Source of the DNA: Triangularia verruculosa
Taxonomy: Eukaryota > Ascomycota > Sordariomycetes > Sordariales > Podosporaceae
DNA length: 64,000 bases
Direction of reading: 5' to 3'
Assembly (NCBI GenBank): GCA_033296885.1
Contig: MU863896.1
Location: 287,112 to 351,111, forward strand
Under the pieces are notes generated by a model that was not told the origin of the DNA, made no database searches, and saw only the letters and a program-made list of their open reading frames with translations. Numbering within the stretch: the stretch's first letter is position 1; each line of letters opens with the position of its first letter. Position numbers and translations under genes: made by a program. This document shows positions 33,518 to 45,666 of this stretch, piece after piece.

Positions 33518-34324
33518 TCAACTATCCTTCCTGCCCAGCGTCCCTGTCTGTCCCCAGCTGCCACCTAGACTTTGATGATTCGGGTCGCCTTCGTACAAAC
33601 ACCCTCTGACACCCCTCCATACTTCTTCTACAATCTTTCTCCCGGGCAACAGCTTCGGAAACACAACCACTACATCCTCCTCCCCTTCTACAATAACAAT
33701 AAGGTAATACCTGACCTCAAACCCCCTAAACGCCTCGTTGATCAACACATCCCGTATCTTCTCCGTTGGTATAAACCTCGTCTTTGTCGGCGTCGTCCCC
33801 CAGAACCACCATTTCCACCCCCTCCACCTGTTACTCCCATCGGAGGTATTCGGAATCGGGCTGCTAAACGACGACGAGCTCGTCGAAGTCTGGATGCCCA
33901 AGCCGCGGAGGACGAGGAGAGATTCGGTCGTGTGGAGTTGAGTGAACAGCGAGAAGTAGGTGATCACCCCGGCAATGATAGCCAGGGCGGAGTTTGATAG
34001 AGGGGCGGTAATAGAAGCGAGGAATTGGCCTGGGGGCGAGGAGTGGAGGGTTTGGAGGAGGTGGGAGGCGAGGAGGATGAGGTCGCCTTGGTAGAGGAGG
34101 TCGGTTATGGATGTGGCGTGGGGGGGAGTTAATTGGGAGGGGTCGTGGAAGAAGCGGGAGTAGATTGTTGTGGCGGCCGCAGTGGTGATGGCGACGCGGA
34201 GGAGGGAGATGGTGAGGAGGCAGAAGCGGAGGGGGAGGGTCAGGGGCGGGCAGGTGGTGACGGTGAATTCGGCGGTTGTGGGGGAGGGGCGGCGGAGGTA
34301 GAGGTGGGGGGCGGCGGTTAACAT
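33518..34324 (-). CDS. GPI15: GPI-GlcNAc transferase subunit PIG-H / Gpi15
   Basis: This is a subunit of the ER complex that adds GlcNAc to phosphatidylinositol, the first step of GPI-anchor synthesis. A single exon encodes 268 residues. Two hydrophobic stretches lie near 30-60 and 110-130 (LAIIAGVITYFSLFTQ). They are followed by the PIG-H signature: TTESLLVLRGLGIQT, then after a Ser-rich loop TRFIPTEKIRDVLINEAFRG, RYYLIVIVEG and VVVFPKLLPGRKIVEEVWRG. It is convergent with PUS3, whose stop is only 81 bp away. Confidence 0.88.
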   Translation of the reverse strand: MLTAAPHLYLRRPSPTTAEFTVTTCPPLTLPLRFCLLTISLLRVAITTAAATTIYSRFFHDPSQLTPPHATSITDLLYQGDLILLASHLLQTLHSSPPGQFLASITAPLSNSALAIIAGVITYFSLFTQLHTTESLLVLRGLGIQTSTSSSSFSSPIPNTSDGSNRWRGWKWWFWGTTPTKTRFIPTEKIRDVLINEAFRGFEVRYYLIVIVEGEEDVVVVFPKLLPGRKIVEEVWRGVRGCLYEGDPNHQSLGGSWGQTGTLGRKDS

Positions 34325-35589
34325 TGTGTCTAGTTTTGTGATGCCGACGCCGTGTCTTCACTGTGTGGTGGTGGTGGTGGTCTCGTGGTGATGACCTCGA
34401 AGGTGGTGGATGTGCTCTCAACACTGGAGCTGAATCTTGAGATGATGCGATGCGCCGAGTGGTCGCGCGTGTTGTTCGGCGTTTTGGGATCTCTGTAACG
34501 ACTGTTGACTTGATGACAGATTGCTGCTGTCATCATCCCGACCTTTCTGATGCCATGTCCTCGTTCGTATCCTCCTCAATCGCCGTTCCTAAGTGGTGTT
34601 GTCAATGCACGCATTCAATCAACCAGAAGCTCAGCGCGCCCAAGTCCTTATCACCATATCGATACCGATATCACCCCTAACCCTCGGCTCAAGGCAGTTT
34701 GAAAGCGCAGCCCCACCTGCACCCGCACCCGAACCATGGTTTATGTAGTAGGTCAAATGCGCAAACTAACGGCTGTAATGGTCATATTGGTTAAGGAGAC
34801 GCCTGAAAATCTTCTCCCGACTCCAATCTCATATCCATGAGAACTTCCCCCGTGGCGCCCAGCGTGAATCTTGCGGTGGCCACCCACTCGCACGGGTAAC
34901 CTGCGATGCTGCGCCGTGGCCCTAAGCAATGAAGATGACACTTGAGGGAGGCTTCACTCTGCAGAGGCATCTTCACCGTCCGATGGCAGGCTGGATCACG
35001 ATCATGGGGGGAATGTGAGATGGGGCGGAGAGGTGGGGAGGTCGACTCCAATTTTTTGCACTTTTTTTCTTTTTTTCTTTTTATATCTGTGATGCATTTG
35101 ATCAATCGCTCATGGGGAGAAGAGGCCGGATGCATTTTTGCAGAGGTTTTGCAGATGTTGGAAGGTGGTTGTGGTTGATGCGAGGTTGCTGGGGTGGTGG
35201 GGGGGATGGTGGCAGCTTGAAGCTATCACAACTAACCACCACATTAACCCTGCTCGACGTGCGATCGATGTCAGTGAGCATTTATTTATGTCATTGACAA
35301 GACAGAGAGAGGTACATGAACAATTAACTGAGATTCCTGTATTTTTCTATTTTATTTCTCTTGTTCTTAGTCGTAGGGTGTGGCAACCTTTCTCATACTA
35401 CACCTTTTCATCGAGTCTTTACCCGCCACTCTATTCCCAATGCTAATAATGCTGTCTAGATACGATGTGAGATCTAGATATGTCGCTACATGAATTCTCT
35501 CTGCCTTTGTATGCCCTAATGATGCCGAGCTTGCCTTTCTTCTGGCTTCCTTTTCTCTACTTCCGGTATAGCATGTCTTGGATGATGCC
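34325..35589. other. Intergenic region
   Basis: 1.27 kb between the Gpi15 start and the desaturase stop. It includes the Gpi15 promoter, with CAC/GTG-rich repeats near 34360-34385, and the presumed 3' UTR of the desaturase. No gene is supported. Confidence 0.55.
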
Positions 35590-37024
35590 CTACTGGCTAT
35601 CCTCCTCCTCCCTGTAGTGCTCAATAATCCTCAGTCTCTCGGCCGGAGTGACATACTTGACATGTTCAACGCCACCTTCCAGTACAGCAACTCTCATCAT
35701 GGCCAAAAGCTACCACAATCTCGTCAGCATATCTATCCCCTTCCATGTCAGCGACAGCGAAAAACTCACATTATGCGCAGCATTACTATGCTCATACACC
35801 CCCCCTCCAAACGCCGCCGTCGCATCCTTCCCCACCCTCGCCCTAATAATCTGCCTCCCTCCCGGGTGCTTCCTCTCAAACTCGGTCGCGTCGTGAATGT
35901 ACCCATTGATCAGGATCAACGAGTTATTCTTCGCCTCCTCCTGAAACGTCTCCCAGTTGACCAGCGGAAGGTTGTCCGGTCTCGCCGGCCACTTGATATT
36001 CTCTTGCTTGCTCTTCAGCTTCCTCAACGACATCGTCAGCTCCCCCTTGCTAATCTCATTTTGCGGAAACGTCTGAAGCTGGCTGGCGAGTCCGAGACGG
36101 AAGCAAAGGTAGATAAACCACTTTGTCGGATCATACTGGTACCACTTGATCCCATTCCTGTAATCCACCGGGAACTGGTGGTGGAAATTGTGATACCCCT
36201 CCCCAGCAGTGACAATAGCGGTAAAGAAGTGATTCCGCGGAGTGTGTTTATCGTCAAAGGGGGCGTCGCCAAACGTGTGAGCCAAGGAGTTGATAGACAT
36301 GATGCTGTGCTGGACGATTGTTAACCGTAACATGGCAGCATAGCAAATACCACCCGCCCAGTCACCCCACAAGTATCCCGCTACAAATGCCGGCATGACG
36401 TATGCCAAAAGGGGGAATAGCTTGAAGTAATACCGGTGCTGGAACATGACGAGCTTGTTTCTCTTGAGGTCGGAGACGTCGGTGGGGCCGGCTTTGATGT
36501 CTCTCCGGAAGAGGATCCAGCCGGCGTGCGTCCACCAGAAGCCCTCCTTGCCGGAGTGGGGGTCGAGGTCCGAGTCGGTGTACCGGTGGTGAGCGCGGTG
36601 CTCGCGGGCCCACCAGAAGGCCGAGCCCTGGACGCCGCAGGTGCCGCCGATGAGGAGGAAGAGTTGGAGGGGGGTGGAGGCTTTGAAGGAGCGGTGGGAG
36701 TAGAGTCTGTGGGAGCCTGCTGTTGAGCCTGAGGGGAGATGGGTGGTTAGATGTTGAGATGTCGGCAGAGTTCAAGGGAAGCTCACCGATGATGCTGAAC
36801 CAGTAGAGGAAAATGGACCACCAGAGGGTTTTGGTTTGTAAGGGAACGTAGAGGAGCCCGTAGAGGCCTATCGCGGGAGAGACGGTGAGGACGATCATGC
36901 TTTCCCACTTGATCCGCTGCCAGAGTGTCTCGGCGGGCTTCTCGATCTTGGGGAGAGGTAATGCTAGCGGGTTCACTTCGGTGGCCACGCTGGCCACCGG
37001 TTCTTGAGTGACGGTGACAGACAT
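35590..37024 (-). CDS. OLE1: Acyl-CoA delta-9 desaturase with C-terminal cytochrome b5 domain
   Basis: The enzyme introduces the delta-9 double bond into palmitoyl- and stearoyl-CoA in the ER membrane. Exons 37024-36787, 36728-35770 and 35709-35590 encode 438 residues. The three histidine boxes that hold the di-iron centre are present: HRLYSH, HRAHH and HNFHH. The membrane helices include VLTVSPAIGLYGLLYVPLQ and KLFPLLAYVMPAFVAGYLWG. The fused cytochrome b5 domain carries the haem motif HPGG in EFERKHPGGRQII, with the second histidine in VYEHSNAAH just before the last intron. The final exon completes LLAMMRVAVLEGGVEHVKYV and the tail. An essential lipid gene, well conserved. Confidence 0.95.
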
Positions 37025-38731
37025 GATGAAGGCTTCACCGAGAATGGTGAGTGGTGAGCATAAAAAGAAAAATATTTAGTTGCCAGCCGTATATGAGACC
37101 GCTGGTCTAGGTCGGTCAATGGCAGCGTGGCATTGGAACTACCCTTATATGCTCACAACTAACCCGCTCTTCCGCCAGCTAGGGTGCTTATGAGATGCCT
37201 ATTCCCCACCGTAAATGCTGACTCCATCGGTGAAGACTGTCATGATATTCCAATGAGTTGTCAAAAAGGGGTCGAAAAGGAGAACCAACATCGCTGAGCA
37301 GGTACGGGAACGGAAAGCTCGGCCAAGACACGGCTCCGGCCCCGATGGATATAACAAATCCTCCTGTGGTGTCAAGAACAGGTAGATTCGGCAGTACCGG
37401 CTTCTGTCTCAATGTGAGACTTGCTGCTGCCAGGCACGTAGGGTAAGGGGACCGCGGCATGGCATATGGTTCTGCAGCCACCAACTGAACTCTGGCTTGT
37501 GCAGGTGCATGTCCGCATAAGTGAAGTATGAGAACCTCACTCCTCAGGGGTACAGTCTACCATGGTCCTGAGATACGGACTTTTGAACGGTTAGTCAGGT
37601 GAAGCAGTTTAAGCTTCGTGACTGTCAGCACTTTGACAGTAACGAAAGAACATATCGTGACCGGAAAGGGGGAAGATCGCCCGTCTCCGGCCGTGGAGAT
37701 AGACAATACAGACGCGCGATTATCACGTTATCAATCTTGAGGGACTCTGCATGTCAGCGCCAGCCAGTGGGTTTCATTGCCAGAAGGGGCTGAGGGTCCG
37801 GTCCAGGGGGAGGCTATCGCCATCTGCACAACGGTAGGCCCCGACGGCTTGTGTGTGAGGTTCTTTTGCATCGAGCTCGTACGCTTCCACAACGTTTAGG
37901 GTATCGATGACGCCGATCCCCGGAATGATCGGAGGCTGACCAGAAGCTGAACATGATGTAGTATGACGCGGCAGGACGTAGCACAATCACTGACTGGCAG
38001 GGTTTTGATGATCTGCGAAGTCCTCAGGGTGCTTTTGCAACGGGAAGAAAAAAGGAAGAGACATTGTATCTATGCCAAACAATTAGGAAGGTGGGAGAGG
38101 ACGGGAATGCGCTAGTGAGGCTCTGTCGGACTGCCGTGTACAGAGAGCGGCACGGCCCTATAATCGCTGAATCTTTAGCACATCTAAGTGTTAGCAAGAC
38201 GGTGGTCAGATCGAGTCCTGGTCCCGAACTGCACCCGGGATGCGTTTCTATTTTTCTCAAAAGGACTTCTCCCGCAAAAGCCAGTCATCTTCCCAGTTTT
38301 TAATCGAAACGATTTGACTGTAAGTAGGCAGCAGGAGTGGAGATGCGCGCCGTTGCACTAAGAATTTGATGATGCTACCCGTGTTGTGGCTGAGTGGGGG
38401 CACCGGGCACACTTGCGAGAACTGCCGCTCCCGCCTCGGATCCCGGATTTGTCGGACGCACCGTTGATTGACAAGACACTGAGAGAGAGAGAAGAACAAC
38501 TCTTCCGTTTCAATGCTGTCTCTAGAAGTGTGGCCGAGATGGACCCGTCCCTTCTCCGTCCTGACTGGATGTCGCCAAGACAGGCACCTCCGGCGACACT
38601 TCATCAATGCTGACGGTTGCCTAATACCTCCGTCTCCGTGAAACATATATACCAACTCGATCAGTCCTACCCAACCTCGCCGGGCACGTCGACCAAACCG
38701 TATCATCACCCATCACCAACCAGAAGACAGA
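37025..38731. promoter_or_regulatory. Divergent intergenic region, desaturase / phosphodiesterase
   Basis: 1.7 kb between two divergent starts. It presumably carries the fatty-acid-responsive control of the desaturase, although no site could be assigned. Open frames on both strands are short and unconvincing. Confidence 0.45.
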
Positions 38732-39762
38732 ATGTTCAACCCACTTCAAGGCTGGCGATCCGACCCGGCGCCCTTTCATCAGGGCTACTCAGCTTTTGTT
38801 GACGGGAAGTGGAAGAAGTTCGACAGCCCAACAAAGACCATCGTTGATGGCTCCAACACACCAACTCGCTTCTCTGTCTGGTCCTGGAACATCGACTTCA
38901 AGTTGGATGTGCCGATAGCTCGTATGAAGGCTGCTCTCAAGCATGTCCAGTCCCTGGTTGCTTCTCAAGGCGATACCCCATGCATCATCATGTTCAACGA
39001 GATGGTTGCCTCGGATCTCGAGCTCATAGGAGACGACCCATGGATCAGGCAAAACTACAATGTCAGCGACTTGACCGGTGAACACTGGAATTACCCCAAT
39101 TTCCCACCCGGATTTGGCTACGGTGAGTTCTTTCGGTGAAACAAAAGTGATCCGAGTCGTGTACGCTGACGACTCATCTAGGAACATGCATTCTTGTGCC
39201 GAAGGTGTTCCCCATCAAGGCCGTGTTCCGCGTCTACTACCCCAACTCAGCAATGCAGAGGGACGCCCTGTTTGTCGATATTGCTATCCCGCGAGACAAG
39301 GTTCTTCGCGTTTGCACGACACACCTGGAGTCGCTGGTGGCCCGGCCACCCAAGAGGCCGGCGCAGCTTGCCGCAGCGGCCAAGATTCTACACCAAGCTC
39401 ATGCAGGAATTCTCGCGGGCGACCTCAACGCCATTGAGCGCTTCGACTGGACTCTCCACGAGGACAACAAACTCAAGGACGCCTATCTCGAGACTGGCGG
39501 CAAGTCGGGGGATGAAGCTGGCATGACATGGGGACTGATGGGCCGCAGCTACGAGCGGGAGCGGTATGGACTGAGCAGAATGGACAAGGTGCTGTTTTGC
39601 GGCAAGACAGCGGTGCTCGATTATGGCACATTCGGACTGGACGTTGAAGTCGAAGATGAGGTGGATCGGCAGAAGTTAATGGCCTCGTGGGGCCTGCAAA
39701 AAGGCTGGGTTACGGATCATTTGGGCGTCCGGGCCGAGTTTCAGATCGAGGAGGTAGAGTGA
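38732..39762 (+). CDS. Endonuclease/exonuclease/phosphatase-family protein, TDP2-like
   Basis: Two exons (38732-39122 and 39182-39762) encode 323 residues. EEP-fold motifs appear in the usual order: FSVWSWNID (metal-binding Asn), IIMFNEM (catalytic Glu), RVCTTHLES, ILAGDLNAIERFDW (catalytic Asp/Asn), MTWGLMGRSYE, LSRMDKVLFCG and the terminal VTDHLGVRAEF (Asp-His). The order and the short size are closest to tyrosyl-DNA phosphodiesterase 2-like proteins, which remove topoisomerase II adducts from 5' DNA ends. Substrate preference is inferred, since EEP enzymes are diverse. No signal peptide. The N-terminal 40 residues precede the fold. Confidence 0.82.
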
Positions 39763-40515
39763 AGGTGCTCTGGCGGTGTATATTATCGGTGTATGTATGA
39801 CTCGTAATGGACAATAATAGATAACAACCTCATGGCAACATGAAGCGAGAGTCAAGAACGGCTGTTTAGTGCTCTTGACAGTGGTGTTTTGAGAAAACGG
39901 TTCGAGCCAAGACGGTCCTGGGTCTTAGCTACCACATTCTCGGGTCGGGGACCCACGCATCGCCTGACCAGGGGTCATTATCAAATGCTGGGCCCTCGGC
40001 TCGCATCGAGGTTGGATGTCATGGGGTTTGCGTCTTTCGGAGGCCGTAGCAATCCTTTGAAGATGTTGTTGCTCTGGGTCTCTCTGTCATCAAACGTACC
40101 TACCCAGTAGATCGAAAGATTCGATAATACAACAATGCTTTCATCGCTGTTGCCAAAAGGTGTGAACCAGATATCCGTGATCACAAGTGATTTAAGGCCA
40201 AGATGCTGTGTGGTACAGTAATCAAGGTAACATTGAAAACTGTACGAAGTGGGGCGAAATGATCGGTAATTACGGGGAGACCGTTAGGCCCGCCTGGCAC
40301 AGCATCCTGGCCCTGGCCACTGGAGGTCGAGCCCGCCCGTTGACGACATGGCGATCGGTGCTGCCACAAAACCACATGCTGCCTCTTTGAACCGCCTCCT
40401 GCTTTCAACCTAAAGGCCCTAGTTCCTCCGGCACGCCAAACCAACCTTCAATCTCCATTTCCGTACCGTTTCTCGGAAAGTGCACTCTTTCCTCTGCACT
40501 GCTGCCGGTCCTGCG
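39763..40515. other. Intergenic region
   Basis: 750 bp between the phosphodiesterase stop and the RCHY1-like start. It contains the promoter of the latter. No gene is seen. Confidence 0.55.
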
Positions 40516-42959
40516 ATGACCTCGTTGGTCTCCGAGTTCATCATCACGCCTGTGCTCCGACAAGCCCGCCGCTTCTCTTCGAGTTTCGCCACCGAGGAAC
40601 GACCCGCATCTCGACACAGCAGAGTGAGGTCGGTTGAAGAATCGGCCTCTGCTCCTGAGAATGCCATAATGGAGGACGACCAGGACGTGGTCATGGTAGA
40701 GAGAAACGCGGGGGAAGCTTCTTCGAGCCCCGTGCCAGCAATAGCGCCAGCGCCAGTACCGGAGGCGATCCCACCGCCACCTACTTCACTCCCAACTCCA
40801 ACCGCGGCCGCGACCACGACCATCGAGTCGCCATCACCGAGTCAAGCCGCGGATATCCTACGGAATACCCCAGAGGTCACGGTTGCTCCCAGGGCATTAT
40901 CGGTCCGGCAACCAAGTTCTCCTGCTCCGTCCGCTCCTCCGAGGACCGTCTCGGCCGTAGACGATGGACCACGCCAGGTGAACACGATGCGAAGAGACCC
41001 TTTGCCTGAGGACGACGGCATGGGGGAACTACGAAAGAAGATCCGGGGGGTGCAAGAGATGGACATCTCTCAGAACCTCAAGGCACAGCTGGTCCACCAG
41101 TTGCTGACCGAAAAATATACACAGGCACAACAGAAAAACGGCCTGCTGAAATCGACGATGCGACCGGAATCCCCCATGGGGCGTGCTACACCACCTGACC
41201 AGAACGCATCACCAGAGTCTTTTGGCGCGTTGCATGCATTGAAAGCTTGGAACCCGCTCAGCAACGAATCTGCGCCACTCGAGTTACCCCTGACGGCCGA
41301 GGATTTGAGACCGACATATGCACCCGCCGTTATGATGGATCAGGATGGGGAGGTGGAGAGTCCGGCGTCAGATGACCCGAATGAGAAGCAGCACCTTGGT
41401 TGCCGTCACTATCGGAGAAATGTCAAGCTCCAATGCGCCACCTGCGAGCGCTGGTACACGTGCCGAATGTGTCACGATGCCGTCGAAGACCATGTCTTGC
41501 CCCGCCAGCAAACCAAACACATGCTCTGCATGCTTTGTGGGTGCGCCCAGAAAGCCTCGGACACCTGCGTCAGGTGTGGGGAGTCTGCGGCCAACTACTA
41601 TTGCGGCATCTGCAAGCTTTGGAATGACGACCCTAACAAGCCCATCTACCACTGTTCCGACTGTGGGCTCTGCCGGGTCGGACAAGGGTTGGGGAAGGAC
41701 TTTTACCACTGCAAGGTGAGCATCGATCCATGACACGCACATGGCTCTGAGATCTTGGTACGCTAACACGCCCATAGAAGTGTATGGCTTGCATATCCAT
41801 CAATAGCGAACACAAGTGCATCGAGCGGTCCATCGACTGTGACTGCCCCATTTGCGGAGATTACCTGTTCAACTCGATGAAGACAGTCGTATTTATGCAG
41901 TGCGGTCACAGCATCCACAAACGCTGTTTTGAGATGCACATGGAGACCTCGTATCGCTGCCCCATCTGCAGCAAGAGTTGCGTCAACATGGAGACTCAGT
42001 TTCGCAACTTTGACCTTGCCATCCTTTCACAGCCCATGCCGCCCGAGTACGTCGATGCCCGTGCCATCATCTCTTGCAACGACTGCAGCGCCAAGAGCCA
42101 GACTGCCTACCACTGGCTTGGTCTGAAGTGTTCTCTCTGCAACTCGTATAATACCATTCAACGGCAACTTCTCAACATGCCTGGCGGCGTGCAGCCGCAG
42201 TCAGAGATGCTGCGAGAGTTAAACGAGCAGATAGACCGGCTTCAACAGTCAACATCACGGCTCGAGGCGCGGCTTGCCGCACAAGGCATTGTTGTCCCGG
42301 GACGCGACGCGGTTGATAGCGTCGATCAAGCTCCAACGCCCGGGGGCAATCCGACGTCATCGGGTGGGAGTCAGCCACCTACCATGCAAGAGCACTCTTA
42401 CCTGGCGCTCAGCTTACCAAGCAGGGCGGCAACACCCCTACCCGCGTACGAAGTTATCGAACGAGCGCGTCGGGAACAGGAGGCTAGGGCTCGGAGGTTA
42501 GGAGGGCTGCCCGATAGCCTGGGAAATGGTATTGAAGCTCCTCCTCCTGCTGCTGCCACCGCCATCACTACATCATATACGCCCCTAAATGCTAATGAAC
42601 TTGTCGCTGGCTTGCTACCCGCCCCTTCGCTTCAACCCCAGCCACAACACCAACACCAGCACCAGCACCGCCAGCTGACGGCAGATGAACTCACTGATTT
42701 TATGCAGGGCCGAGACGATGAAGCAGACGACGACGAAGACGAAGACACGTTTTTGGACTTGTTCTGGGGAAGGGACAGAGACTTGGATAGAATCACCAAC
42801 GCCGGTACCGCGGTAACCTCGCTGGGGAGCCCAGGAGGGGTCGTCGATGAGGAGGAAGACAGCTCATCGTGTGATGATTTAAGCTCAGAAGAAGAGGAAG
42901 AAGACGACGACGACGAAGAAGATGACGAGAATGAGATTGTGCTTCTTGGGCACCGGTAA
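40516..42959 (+). CDS. CHY and RING zinc-finger E3 ubiquitin ligase, RCHY1/Pirh2-like
   Basis: Two exons (40516-41715 and 41778-42959) encode 793 residues. The N-terminal 290 residues are disordered. The CHY zinc finger starts near Cys296 (LGCRHYRRNVKLQCATCERW) and is followed by the CTCHY-type segment (ANYYCGICKLWND, YHCSDCGLCRVG) that the intron interrupts after FYHCK. A RING finger begins at about Cys423 (CPIC...CGHSIHKRCFEMHM...CPIC), followed by a zinc ribbon (ISCNDCSAKS, LKCSLCNSYNT). The domain order CHY-CTCHY-RING-ribbon is diagnostic for RCHY1. Compared with the 260-residue animal protein this one has long extra flanks, including a coiled coil, a His/Gln repeat and a strongly acidic tail. 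Confidence 0.92.
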
Positions 42960-43862
42960 TCAATGATGGACACACAAGGTACAGACCAGCAGGGACAGCA
43001 AGAAGACACAGATATTCTCCACTGCTGGGGCGGGTGGGGGTTTTGGTTTCGCATGGGGGATGGTTGAATGGCTTGCATTACTGGACAGCATACGGAGCGT
43101 TTTGCTTTCAAGGTTTTGGAAAGGAGTCTAGTGGGCTTGCGGTTGCTTTTTGGCTTGGTGGGATTAATTTGGCAGTAGATGCTGGATATGTCTTTCCCGA
43201 CTCTGTTGAAGGGCCAATTGGCCCGTGATGGAAAGAGCTTCTCAATTATGATTTACAATTTCTGCTCATAAGGGGGTAAACTATACACACACAGCTTATC
43301 AACAGTTCGCATTGCCTGAGGCTGACTGCTTGTGTATCTTGTGCTGACTACGCTATACGCAGATTGTATACGCACTGATACGCCGGGCCGCAACCCTCCA
43401 CGGGACGAGGCATATGCAGGGCTCCTGAGTCAATATAAGCCGTCCAATCAGAGGACCCGAGATGCGTAATGTAGGTATGATTCATGGTGATACCCACCTT
43501 TTACTGGTGCGGTACTTTCAAGATAACTGAGGGTGATACAAATGTATCGTGGGGATGCATGGCTCTTTTGTGCGGGTAAGAAAGGGGTGGGGGTATGCAG
43601 ATCTTTTGTCTGGCAAGGAAGCTCGAGATGGACAGAGGGGGGGCTAAGTTGGGTGTCACGACAGCTTCAGCTGAGTTGGCGATGTGGGTGGATGGAGACC
43701 CCTGTTTTGCTCATTGGGATATAGGGTTCGAAGAGGGGAACAATGCGATGGTGGGAGGGAGGTTGGTATAAATCTCGTCAGCTTTACCCACGGGTCCTTG
43801 TTCTCGAGCCTCGCTTGCTCATCTCATCTTTACATCTACACTGTTATCATCACCAGTGAAAG
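42960..43862. other. Intergenic region
   Basis: 900 bp between the RCHY1-like stop and the acyltransferase start. I see no coding evidence. Confidence 0.55.
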
Positions 43863-45450
43863 ATGGCTTCTTCATCGCCTTCTCAGCCCCGTTACCGCAC
43901 CTATCAGCTCCATCCCTTCGGTTGGGAAAATGATCCGGATGTTGAGCGGCGTCCGGTCGGTCTGCTGGACTATTTTATGCCCCAGACCTACAATAACTAT
44001 GCGCTCTTCTTTCGCTTTGCTTCACCTTCCGCAAGTGAGGGAGACACAGCTCAGGTTGTTGAGACTTTCAAGACGGGCTTTGAACATCTGTTCTCTCAAG
44101 TCCGGCATTTAGTCGGCAGACTTGAGCGCAACCATGACAAGCCGGGGGAGCTGCAGTATGTACGAATAAAGGGGGATACGGTCAGGTTTGACGTCCAGCA
44201 CCTTGACTCGGCCGAGGCTGGGGGTAAGGTCCCGAGCATCGATGAGCTAGAGGAGAAGCACTTCGGGGGTGTTCTCCTGGGTGATCTCAAAATTTGGAGT
44301 ATCCCCGGCATGGTAAGCCTTCCCCCTTTTTTTTCCCCATCAATTTCTCACACAACAAAAACTAACACTGTCACAGACCTACGGCGCCCACCTCCCCGCC
44401 CACCCCTCCCAAACCCCGATCATCTCCGCATACAAACTCAACTTCATCCCTGGGGGTTTCATTCTCAACATGCACCACCACCACTTCGCCAACGACGTCA
44501 TCGGCTGGGTCGGGTATACAACCCAACTCTCGCGCATCTGCCAGGCCATTTCTCGTCGCGACACCCCCATCCCATCCTTTCCGGAATCCTGCCTCGATAA
44601 CTCCCGGCTTAACCCCCCTTCCCCCGTTTCGGATACCCCCCTTCCCCCATTGGAGTACACCCCCCGAGATCCAACCAAAAAAGGTGTATCCCTCCTCTTC
44701 CACCTCCCCCAATCCAAAGCCGCTGCCCTGAAAACCCTCGCCCTGTCCCAGGTTGAACAAGGGAAATGGATATCAACCTTTGACTCCCTCGCGGCGCTGC
44801 TCTTCCGCTCCCTCGTCCGGCTGTCTCCCTCCCCTCCCGATGCGGATGCCGTCCCGTTTTACACCCACGCTATCAACCTCCGTCCTAGGCTTTCCCCGCC
44901 TTTGCATGGAGGGCATCAGTTTAATTGTATTGGATGCCCTCTTTCACTTTCCCCTCCACCGGGGGTTGTTCAGCCGAGGACGAGGGATGTTGTTGAGGGT
45001 TGGAGTTTGGGGAGGTTGGCGGGGTATATAAGGGAGATGACGAGGGGGGTGGCGGAGGTGGGGAATGGAGTGTTAGAGGGGATGCTGAGGGAGATGGGGG
45101 AAAAGGGGGATAAGGGGGGGTTGAGTATTAGGTTGGATGAGTTACCGAAGGGAGGGGTGTATGTTACTGATCATAGGGATGTTGGGGGGTTGCTTGGGGG
45201 GGATTGGGGGTTGGGGTTGGGGGTGAGGGTGGTGGGGTATAGGCATTTGGTGGATAGTGTTGATCAGGGTGGGGTGGTGGTATATCCGAGTAGAGGGGGG
45301 GTTAAGGGCGAGGAGGAGGAGGGGATTGAGTTTGTGGTTTTTGTCGGGGGGACGGAGGAGGAGGCGGTGGGGAGACTGACGGGGGATGAGGAGTGGATGA
45401 GGTGGTTTGAGTTTAGGGGGGTTGATGGGGTTGACTTGAGAGCGAGGTAA
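43863..45450 (+). CDS. BAHD-type acyltransferase (trichothecene 3-O-acetyltransferase-like)
   Basis: Two exons (43863-44312 and 44377-45450; 64-nt intron) encode 507 residues. The catalytic HxxxD motif is His186-Phe-Ala-Asn-Asp190 within MHHHHFANDVIGW, in the middle of a transferase fold. The weaker C-terminal GDWGLGLG takes the place of the DFGWG structural motif. Such enzymes move an acyl group from CoA to a hydroxyl or amine of a small molecule. The nearest named fungal relatives are Tri101-like acetyltransferases. The substrate is unknown and no biosynthetic cluster genes flank it. Codon use changes from C-ending to G-rich (AGG, GGG) in the last third. Confidence 0.85.
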
Positions 45451-45666
45451 GACTACCTATGTAAAAGCATTCAGTTACCTATCTACCTTACCTAGCTTAC
45501 TGGGGATGGAAGAAAGAACAGTTGTAGAGGAATGGGCTTGATGATAATATTAAACAGTTAACTTCAGGTGACTATCTATCTAAGGTAGGTAAACAATGGA
45601 TAAGGAGAGACTGCCTACGCGAAGAAGCTGGGTGTTTCGCATGGAGATGTCATGTTGTAGATCTTG
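45451..45666. other. Short convergent spacer with ACCTACCT motifs
   Basis: 216 bp. It contains the short inverted set TACCTTACCTAGC (45486-45498) and TAAGGTAGGTAAA (45580-45592), seen elsewhere in the window near 2741 and 45879. No gene. Confidence 0.5.

Noticed and set aside
35578..36324. 248-codon plus-strand frame
   Set aside because: Lies antisense to the desaturase coding exons, whose His boxes and cytochrome b5 motif are unambiguous.
38180..38240. Possible tRNA (ATCGAGTCC resembles a B box)
   Set aside because: The T-arm stem does not pair and no D-arm or acceptor stem could be built; no other convincing tRNA was found in the window.
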